Notes under the pieces: model-generated
Databases searched by the model: none
The model's input: the letters and a program-made list of their open reading frames with translations, nothing else
Told to the model about the DNA's origin: nothing
NCBI RefSeq assembly: GCF_039535235.1
Contig: NZ_BAAAWU010000001.1
Span: 3,658,001 to 3,722,000 of the forward strand
Length of the DNA: 64,000 bases
Source: Streptomyces roseoviridis
GTDB lineage: Bacteria; Actinomycetota; Actinomycetes; Streptomycetales; Streptomycetaceae
Direction: 5' to 3'
Position numbers and translations under genes: made by a program
Shown: piece by piece, positions 26,881-35,958 of the stretch
Numbering within the stretch: position 1 is the first letter of the stretch
Layout: the number at the start of each line of letters is the position of its first letter

Positions 26881-28287
26881 ATGACTACACCCCGCGCGCC
26901 GAAAGTGGCCGGAATCGATTCCACTGTTCCTTCTCCCCCGCACACTGCGGCACCCGCCGCCCCCCTCCCGCCGCTGCCCTCCCGCGACCTGGGCCCCGGC
27001 GGTCTGCTCCAGGACCGCCTCGCCGGCTGGGTCTCCGACCTCACCCTCCTCCAGGAACACACCGAGTCCCTGATCAGGACCTCGACCCTCGACGACGCCC
27101 TGCACGAGGTGCTGCGCGCCGGCGCCTGTCTGGTCGGTGCCCGCCGGGGCATGGCGGTCCTCGAACCCGGCGACGGCCTCGGCCCGGCCACCACGGTCGG
27201 TCTCGGCCTCGCGCACGCCGAACTCGGCACCATCGAGACCGTGCCCCGCAGCGTCACCTCGTACGGCCGGATCCTCGACGGACTCGACCCGCTGCCGGAC
27301 GGTGCCCTGCCCCGCCCCGTCGCCATCCCCGACCTGCGCGGGGCACAGGACCTCGACCCGCGCCACCGCGAGGTCGCCGCCCGCCTCGGCTGCGCCGCCA
27401 GCTACGCCCTGCCGCTCGCCACCGAGAAGGCCGGGAAGCTCGGTGCCCTCGTCTGGTTCTACGACGAGCCCGCCGAGCCCGTCGAACGCCAGCGTCACCT
27501 CGTCGGCCTCTACGGCAGGTTCGCCACCGAGCACCTGGCCCGCCTCCTGGAGGTCGAGCGCGCCCGCGCCCAGGTCGCCACCGTCACCGAGGAGCTGCTG
27601 CCGCACCGGCTGCCCCGGATCTCGGGCGTCCAGCTCGCCGCCCGGCACCGCACCGGCCCGCGGGGCGGCGGCGACTGGTACGACGCGCTGCCGCTGCCCG
27701 AGGGCGCCCTCGGACTGGCCGTCGGCTCGGTCACCGGCAGCGGGCCGAGCGCCCTGGCGGCCATGGGCCGGCTGCGCGCGTCCCTGCGCGCGTACGCCGT
27801 GATGGAGGGCGAGGACCCGGTCGCCGTCCTCTCCGATCTGGAGCTCCTGCTCCGCCTCACCGAACCAGCCCGCTCGGCCACCGCCCTCTTCGCCTACTGC
27901 GAGCCGCAGGCGCGCCGGATCGTGCTGGCCGGGGCCGGGCACACCCCGCCGCTGGTCGTGGGCGAGCACCGCACCGAGTACGTGGAGACCTCGCTGTCCG
28001 CTCCCCTCGGCATGCTGGCCTGCTGGGAGGCGCCCAGCGTCGAGCTGTCGCCCGCGCCCGGAGAAACGGTGCTGCTGTACACCGACGGGCTGCTCCGGCG
28101 GACCGGCGACCCCATGGACCGGGCCTTCGCGCGGCTGCACGCCGCCGCGGCGAGCGTGCCGAGGGCGGACCGGGCCGATCCCGGTGCCGTCGCCGACCAC
28201 GTCCTGCGGACGGTGCTGCCCGAGGGTCTGGACGCCCCCGGGTCCGACGGCGAGGACGTCGTCCTGCTCGCGGCCCGCTTCGACTGA
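26881..28287 (+). CDS. GAF-SpoIIE (PP2C-type) phosphatase family protein with altered metal site
   Basis: The 468-residue protein has a GAF-like domain at about residues 55-220 and a SpoIIE-type PP2C domain at about 235-468. GGGDWYDALPLPEG retains the first metal Asp (Asp265), and TDGLLRR is present. At the second metal position the family has GDVxGxG, but here it reads GSVTGSG, with Ser283 in place of Asp. The C-terminal EDVVLLAARF keeps one of two acidic residues. Members dephosphorylate anti-anti-sigma factors; this one may be weak or inactive. Confidence 0.85.
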   Translation: MTTPRAPKVAGIDSTVPSPPHTAAPAAPLPPLPSRDLGPGGLLQDRLAGWVSDLTLLQEHTESLIRTSTLDDALHEVLRAGACLVGARRGMAVLEPGDGLGPATTVGLGLAHAELGTIETVPRSVTSYGRILDGLDPLPDGALPRPVAIPDLRGAQDLDPRHREVAARLGCAASYALPLATEKAGKLGALVWFYDEPAEPVERQRHLVGLYGRFATEHLARLLEVERARAQVATVTEELLPHRLPRISGVQLAARHRTGPRGGGDWYDALPLPEGALGLAVGSVTGSGPSALAAMGRLRASLRAYAVMEGEDPVAVLSDLELLLRLTEPARSATALFAYCEPQARRIVLAGAGHTPPLVVGEHRTEYVETSLSAPLGMLACWEAPSVELSPAPGETVLLYTDGLLRRTGDPMDRAFARLHAAAASVPRADRADPGAVADHVLRTVLPEGLDAPGSDGEDVVLLAARFD

Positions 28288-28549
28288 CGCCGCCGAGCCA
28301 CGCCGCCACGCCGCCACCAGGCACCAGGCACCAGGCCGCCCGGCACCGGCACCCGGCACGCCGCCACCCGACATGCCGCCACTCGCTGTCCCCGCCCGCT
28401 TCGCCGGCGCCCGCTTCGGCCGGCGCCCCGAGTCACCGCGGGGTGACCGTCGGACATGGGTCTTCCGCCTCTGGGACCCCTTCCGCACGACCGTACGATG
28501 GTGATGGTTCAGTGTCGTACCACTGTCGTACCCACAAGGAGGCAGACCC

Positions 28550-30019
28550 GTGGCCGAGGAGCTCACGCCGGAGAACCCGGAGACCCCGGAGGAATCCGAA
28601 GAGCAGCCGATCAAGCAGCGCAAGAACGGCCTGTACCAGGGCGTCTCCGACGAGCTCGCCGAGAACATGAGGTCCGGCTGGGCCGACACCGAGCTGCACG
28701 GCCTGGAGCCGATCCCCCAGGCCGCCCACACGGCCGCCCGCCGCGCCGCGCTCTCCGCCCGCTTCCCGGGCGAGCGCCTGGTGATCCCGGCCGGAAACCT
28801 GAAGACCCGGTCGAACGACACCGAGTACAGCTTCCGCGCCTCCACCGAGTACGCCTACCTCACCGGTGACCAGACGCACGACGGCGTGCTCGTCATGGAG
28901 CCGGTCAAGGGCGGCCACGAGGCCACGGTCTACCTGCTGCCGCGCTCGAACCGCGAGAACGGCGAGTTCTGGCTCGACGGCATGGGCGAGCTGTGGGTCG
29001 GCCGGCGCCACTCCCTCGCCGAGGCGGAGCAGCTGCTCGGCATCCCGGCGAAGGACGTGCGCGAGCTGCCCGAGTGGCTCAAGGAGGCCACCGGCCCGGT
29101 CCGCAACGTCCGGGGCCACGACGCCGGCATCGAGGCCGCGCTCGTCGACAAGGTGACCGCCGAGCGCGACGAGGAGCTGCGCGTCTTCCTCTCCGAGGCC
29201 CGCCTCGTGAAGGACGCGTTCGAGATCGCCGAGCTGCAGAAGGCCTGCGACTCCACCGCCCGCGGCTTCGAGGACGTCGTCAGGGTCCTCGACAAGGCCG
29301 AGGCGACCAGCGAGCGCTACATCGAGGGCACCTTCTTCCTGCGCGCCCGCGTCGAGGGCAACGACGTCGGCTACGGCACCATCGCCGCCGCCGGTCCGCA
29401 CGCCTGCACCCTCCACTGGGTGCGCAACGACGGCCCGGTCCGCTCCGGCGACCTGCTGCTGCTCGACGCCGGCGTGGAGACCACCGAGCTCTACACCGCC
29501 GACGTCACCCGCACCCTGCCGATCAACGGCCGCTTCACGGACGTCCAGCGCAAGATCTACGACGCCGTGTACGAGGCGCAGGAGGCCGGCATCGCCGCGG
29601 TGAAGCCCGGCGCCGCCTACCGTGACTTCCACGACGCCGCCCAGCGCGTGCTCGCCGAGAAGCTCGTCGAGTGGGGCCTCGTCGAGGGCCCGGTCGACCG
29701 CGTCCTGGAGCTCGGTCTGCAGCGCCGCTGGACCCTGCACGGCACCGGCCACATGCTCGGCATGGACGTCCACGACTGCGCCGCCGCGCGCACCGAGGCG
29801 TACGTCGACACCACGCTGGAGCCGGGCATGTGCCTGACCGTCGAGCCGGGGCTCTACTTCCAGGCGGACGACCTGACCGTGCCGGAGGAGTACCGGGGCA
29901 TCGGCGTCCGGATCGAGGACGACATCCTCGTCACGGAGGACGGCAACCGGAACCTGTCGGAGGCGCTGCCGCGCCGCTCCGACGAGGTCGAGGCGTGGAT
30001 GGCCGGCCTGAAGGGCTGA
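28550..30019 (+). CDS. pepP: Xaa-Pro aminopeptidase (M24B, aminopeptidase P)
   Basis: The 489-residue metalloprotease removes N-terminal residues preceding proline. The C-terminal pita-bread domain shows the five ligands: LLLLDAGVETTELYTADVTR (two Asp), HGTGHMLGMDVHD (His), CLTVEPGLYF (Glu) and GVRIEDDILVTEDG (Glu). The N-terminal domain matches the AMP_N region (RLVIPAGNLKTRSNDTEYSF). GTG 28550 is preceded by AAGGAGG at 7-nt spacing. It is cytoplasmic and probably monocistronic, ending in a strong terminator. Confidence 0.95.
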   Translation: MAEELTPENPETPEESEEQPIKQRKNGLYQGVSDELAENMRSGWADTELHGLEPIPQAAHTAARRAALSARFPGERLVIPAGNLKTRSNDTEYSFRASTEYAYLTGDQTHDGVLVMEPVKGGHEATVYLLPRSNRENGEFWLDGMGELWVGRRHSLAEAEQLLGIPAKDVRELPEWLKEATGPVRNVRGHDAGIEAALVDKVTAERDEELRVFLSEARLVKDAFEIAELQKACDSTARGFEDVVRVLDKAEATSERYIEGTFFLRARVEGNDVGYGTIAAAGPHACTLHWVRNDGPVRSGDLLLLDAGVETTELYTADVTRTLPINGRFTDVQRKIYDAVYEAQEAGIAAVKPGAAYRDFHDAAQRVLAEKLVEWGLVEGPVDRVLELGLQRRWTLHGTGHMLGMDVHDCAAARTEAYVDTTLEPGMCLTVEPGLYFQADDLTVPEEYRGIGVRIEDDILVTEDGNRNLSEALPRRSDEVEAWMAGLKG

Positions 30020-30119
30020 TCCCCCCCCCGCACGCCGTGGGAAGCCCCACGGCCGGTACGACGACGCTGCTCGACCCGTACGACACCGTCAGACCTGTAC
30101 GGCGCCGCTCGACCCGTAC

Positions 30120-30156
30120 GAGGGCCCCCGCCGACCGTCCGTCGGCGGGGGCCCTC
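30120..30156. terminator. Bidirectional terminator between pepP and the RsbW-like gene
   Basis: A perfect 16-bp stem (30120-30135 with 30141-30156) with a 5-nt loop sits between two convergent genes and can serve both. Confidence 0.9.
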
Positions 30157-30161
30157 GCGCG

Positions 30162-30617
30162 TCAGGTCAGGGCCAGCGGGGCGTCCGCCCGCCACTTGAT
30201 GATCTTGTCGAAGCTGACCAGTGCCCCGCCCCGGCCCGTACGGCCGAAGTGGACGTGGTCGGCGAGCTCCTCGATCAGCCGCAGTCCCCTGCCGTGCTCG
30301 GCGTCGTCGGGCGCGGCCGTGCGGCGCTCCACCACCGTGCCGGAGAAGCCCGGACCCGAGTCGGCCACCTCGATGCGGCAGGTCTCGCCGTCGAGGTAGG
30401 CGGTCACCCGGTACGCCTCCGACGCCGCGCCCCGGCCGACGGCCTCGCGGCCGCCGTGCTCGACGGCGTTGGCGCAGGCTTCGGTCAGGGCCACGGACAG
30501 CTCGTAGGACACGTCCGGATCGACACCGGCGGTCTCCATCGTGCCGAGCAGCAGTCGTCGGGCGAGCGGGACGCTCGCGGCCTCGCGCCGCAGATGCAGG
30601 GACCACCAGATGCTCAT
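30162..30617 (-). CDS. RsbW-like anti-sigma factor ATPase
   Basis: The 151-residue protein is a complete HATPase_c_2 domain. The N-box is ELSVALTEACANAVEHGG, G1 is RIEVADSGPGFSG, and the G2 lid EHGRGLRLIEELADHV. The N-terminal MSIWWSLHLRREAASVPLAR is typical of the large Streptomyces family of anti-sigma-like ATPases. No sigma factor is adjacent. The promoter region to the right (30618-30835) is shared with the divergent membrane-protein gene. Confidence 0.88.
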   Translation of the reverse strand: MSIWWSLHLRREAASVPLARRLLLGTMETAGVDPDVSYELSVALTEACANAVEHGGREAVGRGAASEAYRVTAYLDGETCRIEVADSGPGFSGTVVERRTAAPDDAEHGRGLRLIEELADHVHFGRTGRGGALVSFDKIIKWRADAPLALT

Positions 30618-30835
30618 GCTTCAGCCTCCTGGCTGCGGCTCGACATGCTGCGGCACGACATACCGATACGTATTGCCGTGCGGGGTGGTCGGTAAGCCCC
30701 GGGGGGCGGCAAGAGCGCCCGTTCGGCGGATGCACTCGCCCGGTGGGCGGTGTATGTCGCCCCGAAGGCGCCCAAGCGGGACCTTCCGGACCTGCCGTAT
30801 GGGAGGCAGGGGCCTGGTGCGATGATGGGCCCGCC

Positions 30836-31678
30836 ATGTCTGCCCCCGCGCTCGCGCCACGCATGCTGAGGGCCGCGGTCTTCACCGCGGTCTGTGTCGT
30901 GCTGTCCGCGCTCGGCCACGCGCTGGCCGCGTGCGCGGGGATCGCCCCGTGGTCGCTGGCCGCCGGATTCCTGGGCGTCTTCGGGCTCACGGTGCTGTTC
31001 GCCGGCCGTGAGCGTTCGCTGCCCGCCATCGTCGGCGCGCTGGCGGCCGGACAGCTCGCCCTGCACGCCCTGTTCGGGCTCGGCCAGCGCCGGCCGAGCG
31101 TCGGCCCGCAGGCCGACGAGACCCTGATCCGGCTCGCCGCCAAGCTGGTGTGCGGTCGCGGCGCCCCTGCGTTGAGCCCGGCCGACGCGGCCAGGATCGT
31201 CAGCGACGCGGGCCTCGCGCCCTCCGCGTCAGCGGCGGCCGGGGCCGGTACCGGCGCGGGGGTGCACGAGCACCTGGCCGGCATGACTGGGGTGACGGGC
31301 ATGACCGGCGCGGCGTCCGCCGGCGCGCGGACCGTCGACCTGGTGCCCAGCCTCCCGATGCTGCTCGGCCACCTGCTGGCCGCGCTCGCGACCGGCTGGC
31401 TGCTGCGGCGCGGCGACCTCGCGCTCGGCCGGCTCGTCGCGCTGTCCGCGCAGGGCGCCGCCGAGTTCGCCGAGGGCGCGCTCGTACGGTCCCTGCGGGC
31501 CGCGCTCCACCTCGTACGGGCCCTGCTCGCCGGCCTGCCGGGCGTCCCGGCCACCGGGCCCGGCGGACCCGCCCGTACCGCCTCGGACTCCTCGCCGCCA
31601 CCGGTGGCGGAGGCACTCCAGCACACGGTGATCCGGCGCGGCCCGCCGGCCGCCGCCTCCTGCGTCCTCGCAGCCTGA
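30836..31678 (+). CDS. Integral membrane protein at the head of the copper gene run
   Basis: The 280-residue protein is predicted to have about four membrane helices (near residues 12-32, 38-56, 60-82 and 178-198). A long Ala/Gly-rich loop lies between the third and fourth, and a cytoplasmic Pro-rich tail ends the protein. I do not recognise a family. It precedes ycnI by 154 bp on the same strand and could belong to the copper module by position only. No His/Met metal-binding cluster is evident. Confidence 0.7.
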   Translation: MSAPALAPRMLRAAVFTAVCVVLSALGHALAACAGIAPWSLAAGFLGVFGLTVLFAGRERSLPAIVGALAAGQLALHALFGLGQRRPSVGPQADETLIRLAAKLVCGRGAPALSPADAARIVSDAGLAPSASAAAGAGTGAGVHEHLAGMTGVTGMTGAASAGARTVDLVPSLPMLLGHLLAALATGWLLRRGDLALGRLVALSAQGAAEFAEGALVRSLRAALHLVRALLAGLPGVPATGPGGPARTASDSSPPPVAEALQHTVIRRGPPAAASCVLAA

Positions 31679-31832
31679 CGCGGACCGCTCCAGCGGGGGT
31701 GGGTCCGCGGCCGTCCGCGCCCGCGCGCGCGGAACGTACACCTGCCCTTCGACGTCTTCCGGACGCCCGTCCGCGGATCTCTGTCCGGCCGATGTCTTCC
31801 GCACCTCTCCTTCGAGCTGGAGTGTCTTTGCC

Positions 31833-32660
31833 ATGAGCGTTTTCCGTACGCAGCCGTCCTTCCGTACGCAGCCGTCGTCCCGTACGCAGCCGTCGTCCCG
31901 TACGCAGCCGTCCGGGTCTTTCCTCGCCCGCGCCGCCGTCGCCGGTGGCGTGGCCGCCTCGTCGGTGCTGCTGCTCTCCGGCACCGCGTTCGCGCACGTG
32001 AGCGTGCAGCCGCAGGGCGAGGCCGCCAAGGGCGGTTACGCGACCGTCAACGTGAAGGTGCCGAACGAGCGCGACAACGCCTCCACCGTCAAGGTCGAGA
32101 TCAACTTCCCGACCGACCACCCGCTGGCCTCCGTGATGCCGCAGCCGGTCCCCGGCTGGAAGGTCGAGGTCACCCGGGCGAAGCTCGCCAAGCCGCTGGA
32201 GCTGCACGGCAAGAAGATCAACGAGGCCGTCGCCAAGGTCACCTGGACCGCGGACGGTTCGAAGATCGGTCCCGGCCAGTTCCAGCAGTTCCCGCTGTCC
32301 CTCGGCCGCCTGCCGGAGGACGCCGACCGGCTCGTCCTCAAGGCGATCCAGACCTACGACAACAACGAGGTCGTCCGCTGGATCGAGGAGCCCAAGGAGG
32401 GCGCCGCCGAGCCCGAGAGCCCGGCTCCGGTCCTGAAGCTGTCCGCCGCTGCCGACGACCACCACGGCGGCGCCGCCCAGCCCGCCGACGACGACAAGAG
32501 CGACAAGAGCGACAAGAGCGGGAAGGACGACGGGCACGAGAAGGCCGCGGACGCCGACTCGACCGACACCGCCGCCCGGGTGCTCGCCGTCGTCGGCATC
32601 CTCGTGGGCCTGGCCGGAGTCGCCTTCGGTGTCCTCGCCGGCCGCCGCCGCTCGGCCTGA
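31833..32660 (+). CDS. YcnI family copper-associated protein (DUF1775), membrane anchored
   Basis: This 275-residue protein has a signal peptide ending AFA, so the mature protein begins with His (HVSVQPQGEA). The N-terminal His is the copper-binding brace residue described for YcnI. The DUF1775 domain spans about residues 55-200. A His/Asp/Lys-rich linker (DDHHGGAAQPADDDKSDKSD) and a C-terminal membrane helix (about 247-270) follow. The first 27 residues, before the signal helix, contain four FRTQPS/SRTQPS repeats. Genes for Sco, PCuAC and CopC-CopD follow. Confidence 0.92.
   Translation: MSVFRTQPSFRTQPSSRTQPSSRTQPSGSFLARAAVAGGVAASSVLLLSGTAFAHVSVQPQGEAAKGGYATVNVKVPNERDNASTVKVEINFPTDHPLASVMPQPVPGWKVEVTRAKLAKPLELHGKKINEAVAKVTWTADGSKIGPGQFQQFPLSLGRLPEDADRLVLKAIQTYDNNEVVRWIEEPKEGAAEPESPAPVLKLSAAADDHHGGAAQPADDDKSDKSDKSGKDDGHEKAADADSTDTAARVLAVVGILVGLAGVAFGVLAGRRRSA
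31842..31913. repeat. 18-bp in-frame repeat in the ycnI signal-peptide region
   Basis: Four exact or near-exact 18-bp units (TCCCGTACGCAGCCGTCG type) encode FRTQPS/SRTQPS hexapeptides ahead of the signal-peptide hydrophobic core. Confidence 0.9.
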
Positions 32661-32708
32661 CGGCCTGACGGACTGACGCCCCCTCACCCGAATCTCCGAA
32701 AGAACACC

Positions 32709-33422
32709 ATGTCCGACAACACCACAGACGGCGGCCGTCCCGGCCGCCGTGCCCCGCTGGTCGTCGCCGCCGTGGCGATCGTCGCGGCGATCGGCATCAC
32801 GGCCACCGTCGTGCTCGGCGGCGGTGACGACCGGGCCTCCGGCACCGGCAGCGCGCCGGTCGCCGAGGTCTCCGGCGGCACCGACCCCGCCGAGGCCGCC
32901 ACCGTCCTCGACCGGCCCTTCGCCAAGCCCGACCTCGTCCTCACGGACACCAAGGGCCAGAAGTTCGACCTGCGCGAGCGCACCAAGGGCAAGCCGACGC
33001 TGATCTACTTCGGCTACACCCACTGCCCGGACGTCTGCCCGCTGACCATGAGCAACATCGCCGTCGCGCGCAAGCAGCTGCCCAAGGCGGACCAGGACAA
33101 GCTCCAGGTCGTCTTCGTCACCACCGACCCGGAGCGGGACACCGCCGCCGAGCTCGGCAAGTGGCTGCCGGCCGCCGGCGACCCGTCCTTCGTGGGGCTG
33201 ACCGGCGACTTCTCGGCGATCCAGGCCGGTGCCCGCTCGATCGGCATCGGCATCGACCCGCCGAAGAAGGAGAAGGACGGCAGCGTCGTCTCCATGCACG
33301 GCGCCCAGGTGATCGCCTTCTCGCCGACGACCGACCAGGGCTACGTCCTGTACGGCGAGGACACCACCGCCGAGCAGTACGCCGAGGACCTGCCGAAGCT
33401 CATCAAGGGGGAGAACCCGTGA
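32709..33422 (+). CDS. sco: Sco1/SenC copper metallochaperone
   Basis: The 237-residue protein has an N-terminal membrane anchor (about residues 14-37) and a thioredoxin-fold Sco domain. Copper-binding residues are clear: YTHCPDVCPLTM carries the CxxxC pair and VVSMHGAQV the distal His. Sco proteins deliver copper to the CuA site of cytochrome c oxidase. In Streptomyces lividans, Sco is also needed for copper-dependent morphogenesis. The stop overlaps the start of the next gene by 4 nt (GTGA), so Sco and EcuC are translationally coupled. Confidence 0.95.
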   Translation: MSDNTTDGGRPGRRAPLVVAAVAIVAAIGITATVVLGGGDDRASGTGSAPVAEVSGGTDPAEAATVLDRPFAKPDLVLTDTKGQKFDLRERTKGKPTLIYFGYTHCPDVCPLTMSNIAVARKQLPKADQDKLQVVFVTTDPERDTAAELGKWLPAAGDPSFVGLTGDFSAIQAGARSIGIGIDPPKKEKDGSVVSMHGAQVIAFSPTTDQGYVLYGEDTTAEQYAEDLPKLIKGENP

Positions 33423-33871
33423 CCCGCCGCACCACCGCCCTGTCCGCCGCCGTCGCCCTGGCCGCCGCGCTCGCGCTGACCGGCTGCTCGTCGAAGGACA
33501 GCGGGCCCGAACTCAAGGTGAGCGGCGCGTTCATGCCCCAGCCCGTGATGGACATGGCGGGCGGCTTCCTCACCATCACCAACAGCGGCGACACCGCCGA
33601 CAAGCTCACCTCCGTCACGAGCGGCATCTCGGACGACGTCCAGATCCACGAGACGAAGAACCAGAAGATGCGGAAGGTGGAGTCCTTCGACATCCCGGCG
33701 AACGGCGAGCTGAAGCTCGAACGCGGCGGCAACCACATCATGTTCATGGGGCTGAAGCAGAAGCCGAAGCAGGGCGAGAAGGTCTCCATCGAGCTGCACT
33801 TCGAGAAGTCCGACCCGATCGAGGTCGAGCTTCCCGTCGAGGCGCCCCACCACAACCCGAAGCAGCACTGA
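33419..33871 (+). CDS. ecuC: PCuAC-type extracellular copper chaperone, lipoprotein
   Basis: The 150-residue protein starts at GTG 33419 inside the sco stop. It has a lipobox (ALTGC) and a PCuAC domain with the expected His/Met ligands (AFMPQPVMDMAGGF, VQIHETK, RGGNHIMFMGL). The C-terminus is His-rich (APHHNPKQH). PCuAC proteins bind Cu(I) outside the membrane and, in Streptomyces, pass it to Sco (EcuC). Confidence 0.93.
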   Translation: MTRRTTALSAAVALAAALALTGCSSKDSGPELKVSGAFMPQPVMDMAGGFLTITNSGDTADKLTSVTSGISDDVQIHETKNQKMRKVESFDIPANGELKLERGGNHIMFMGLKQKPKQGEKVSIELHFEKSDPIEVELPVEAPHHNPKQH

Positions 33872-33897
33872 GCTCGCCCAAGGACGTGACACGACCC

Positions 33898-35955
33898 ATG
33901 ACGACCACCGCCCCGCGCCTCGGGCCCGCCCTCGCCCGGCTGCTGCTCGTCGCCGCCGCGCTCCTGGGCACGCTGCTCGCCGCCGCGGGCCCCGCGTCCG
34001 CGCACGCGGCGCTGACCGGCAGCGACCCGCAGGACGGGGCGGTGGTCGCCACCGCCCCCAAGGAGGTCAACCTCACCTTCTCCGAGCAGGTCGCCATGAG
34101 CGACGACTCCATCCGGGTCCTCGACCCGTCGGGAAAGCGCGTCGACACCGGCGAGATGCGCGACCTGTGCAGCGGCTCGATCGTCCGCTACGGGGTCGCC
34201 CTGCGGCCCGGACTGCCCGACGGCACCTACACCGTGGCCTGGCAGACCGTCTCCGCCGACAGCCACCCGATCGCCGGCGCCTTCACCTTCTCCATCGGCG
34301 CCCCGTCCAAGACCTCCGTCGCCCTGCCCGACACGGCCGTGGGCGGCGGACTCGTCGGCGCGCTGTACGGGACCGCGCGCTACCTCTCGTACGCCGCCTT
34401 CGTCGTCCTCGTCGGCGGCGGCGCCTTCGTCCTGGTCTGCTGGCCGCGCGGGGCCGCCGTGCGCCCGGTGCAGCGGCTCGTGGTCCGCGGCTGGCTGGCC
34501 CTCACCGCGGCCACCCTCGCGCTGCTGCTGCTCCGGCACCCGTACACCCGGACCGGCCGGCTCGGTGACGTCTTCGACCTGGGCGGGCTGCGGGCCGTCC
34601 TGGAGACCAAGACCGGCGCCGCGCTCTCCTCACGGCTGCTGCTCCTCGGCGCGGCGGCGCTCTTCGTGGCCGTGCTGTTCGGCGCGTACGCCCGGCGGTC
34701 GGACGAGAAGGAGCACCGGGACCTGACGTTCGGGCTCGCCATCGGCGGCTCGGTCGTGGCGGCCGGCATCGCCGGTACGTGGGCGCTCGCCGAGCACGCC
34801 TCGACCGGGATCCAGACCGGCATCGCCATGCCGGTCGACATCCTGCACCTGCTGGCGGTCGCGGCCTGGCTGGGCGGCCTGACCGCCCTGCTCGTCGCCC
34901 TCCAGTGGGGCCCGCCGGTGGAACGGTCGGCGGTCGAGCGCTACTCGAAGGTGGCGTTCGGCTCGGTGGTCGTCCTGGCGGTCACCGGCGTCTACCAGTC
35001 CTGGCGGCAGGTCGGCACCTGGTCGGCGCTGACCGACACCCGGTACGGGCAGCTGCTCCTGGTCAAGATCGGCCTGGTCGCCGTGCTCGTGGGAATCGGC
35101 TGGGTCTCGCGCCGCTGGGTGCGGCGGCTCGGGGAACCGGCGGAGGAGACGGCAGGGACCGCGAAGGCGGACCCCGCCGACGCCGGGGCCTCGGCCGATG
35201 CCGGAGCCGAGACCGACGGGGCCGAGGCCGGGGCCAAGACCGACGGGGCCCATGCCGGAGCCGAGGCCGACGGGGTGCGGGAAGCCGACGCCGAGGCCGA
35301 GGCCGGTGCGGACGCCGACGCGGACGCGGACACGGACACCGACGCGGACACCGACGCGGACACGGACGGCGTCGACCCCGAGCGGGCCGCGCAGCTCGCG
35401 CGGCAGCGGGCCGCCGTCGCCGTCGCCCGGCGGAAGAAGGAGCGGGACGCCGACCCCGAGCGGGCCGGACTGCGCCGTTCCGTGCTCACGGAAGCCGCCG
35501 TCGCCGTGGTGCTGCTCGCGGTGACGACCGTGCTGACCTCCACGGAGCCCGCCCGTACCGAGGAGGCGGCCGGCAGGAGCGGCTCCTCGGCCGGCACCGC
35601 CGCCGTGCCCGACCGCCCGATCGACGTCCGGCTGCCCTTCGACACCGGCGGCGTCGACGGCAAGGGCACGGTCCAGATCACCCTGGCGCCGGGCCGGGCG
35701 GGCGCCAACGCGCTGCACCTCTATGTGCTGCGGCCCAACGGCCGGGCGCTGGACGTTCCCGAGGTAAAGCTCGCCTTCACCCTCAAGGAGAAGAACGTCG
35801 GCCCGCTTCCGGTCCTGCCCGACCGGATCCAGACCGGACACTGGACGGCGAGCGGCGTCCAGCTGCCGATGTCGGGCGAGTGGCTGATGCAGGTGACGAT
35901 CCGCACCTCCGACATCGACCAGACCACCATCGAGAAGAACGTGAAGATCGGCTGA
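33898..35955 (+). CDS. CopC-CopD fusion copper protein
   Basis: The 685-residue protein has a signal peptide ending ASA and a mature N-terminal His (HAALTGSDP), the CopC copper ligand. A CopC domain (to about residue 135, DSHPIAGAF) and a CopD membrane domain with about eight helices (about 145-410) follow. Next is an Ala/Asp/Glu/Thr-rich acidic stretch (about 420-490) with ADADADTDTDAD-type repeats. One more membrane helix (about 525-542) and an extracellular beta domain end the protein. ATG 33898 is preferred; GTG 33886 sits too close to AAGGA. A role in copper import or trafficking is inferred. Confidence 0.92.
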   Translation: MTTTAPRLGPALARLLLVAAALLGTLLAAAGPASAHAALTGSDPQDGAVVATAPKEVNLTFSEQVAMSDDSIRVLDPSGKRVDTGEMRDLCSGSIVRYGVALRPGLPDGTYTVAWQTVSADSHPIAGAFTFSIGAPSKTSVALPDTAVGGGLVGALYGTARYLSYAAFVVLVGGGAFVLVCWPRGAAVRPVQRLVVRGWLALTAATLALLLLRHPYTRTGRLGDVFDLGGLRAVLETKTGAALSSRLLLLGAAALFVAVLFGAYARRSDEKEHRDLTFGLAIGGSVVAAGIAGTWALAEHASTGIQTGIAMPVDILHLLAVAAWLGGLTALLVALQWGPPVERSAVERYSKVAFGSVVVLAVTGVYQSWRQVGTWSALTDTRYGQLLLVKIGLVAVLVGIGWVSRRWVRRLGEPAEETAGTAKADPADAGASADAGAETDGAEAGAKTDGAHAGAEADGVREADAEAEAGADADADADTDTDADTDADTDGVDPERAAQLARQRAAVAVARRKKERDADPERAGLRRSVLTEAAVAVVLLAVTTVLTSTEPARTEEAAGRSGSSAGTAAVPDRPIDVRLPFDTGGVDGKGTVQITLAPGRAGANALHLYVLRPNGRALDVPEVKLAFTLKEKNVGPLPVLPDRIQTGHWTASGVQLPMSGEWLMQVTIRTSDIDQTTIEKNVKIG

Positions 35956-35958
35956 CCC

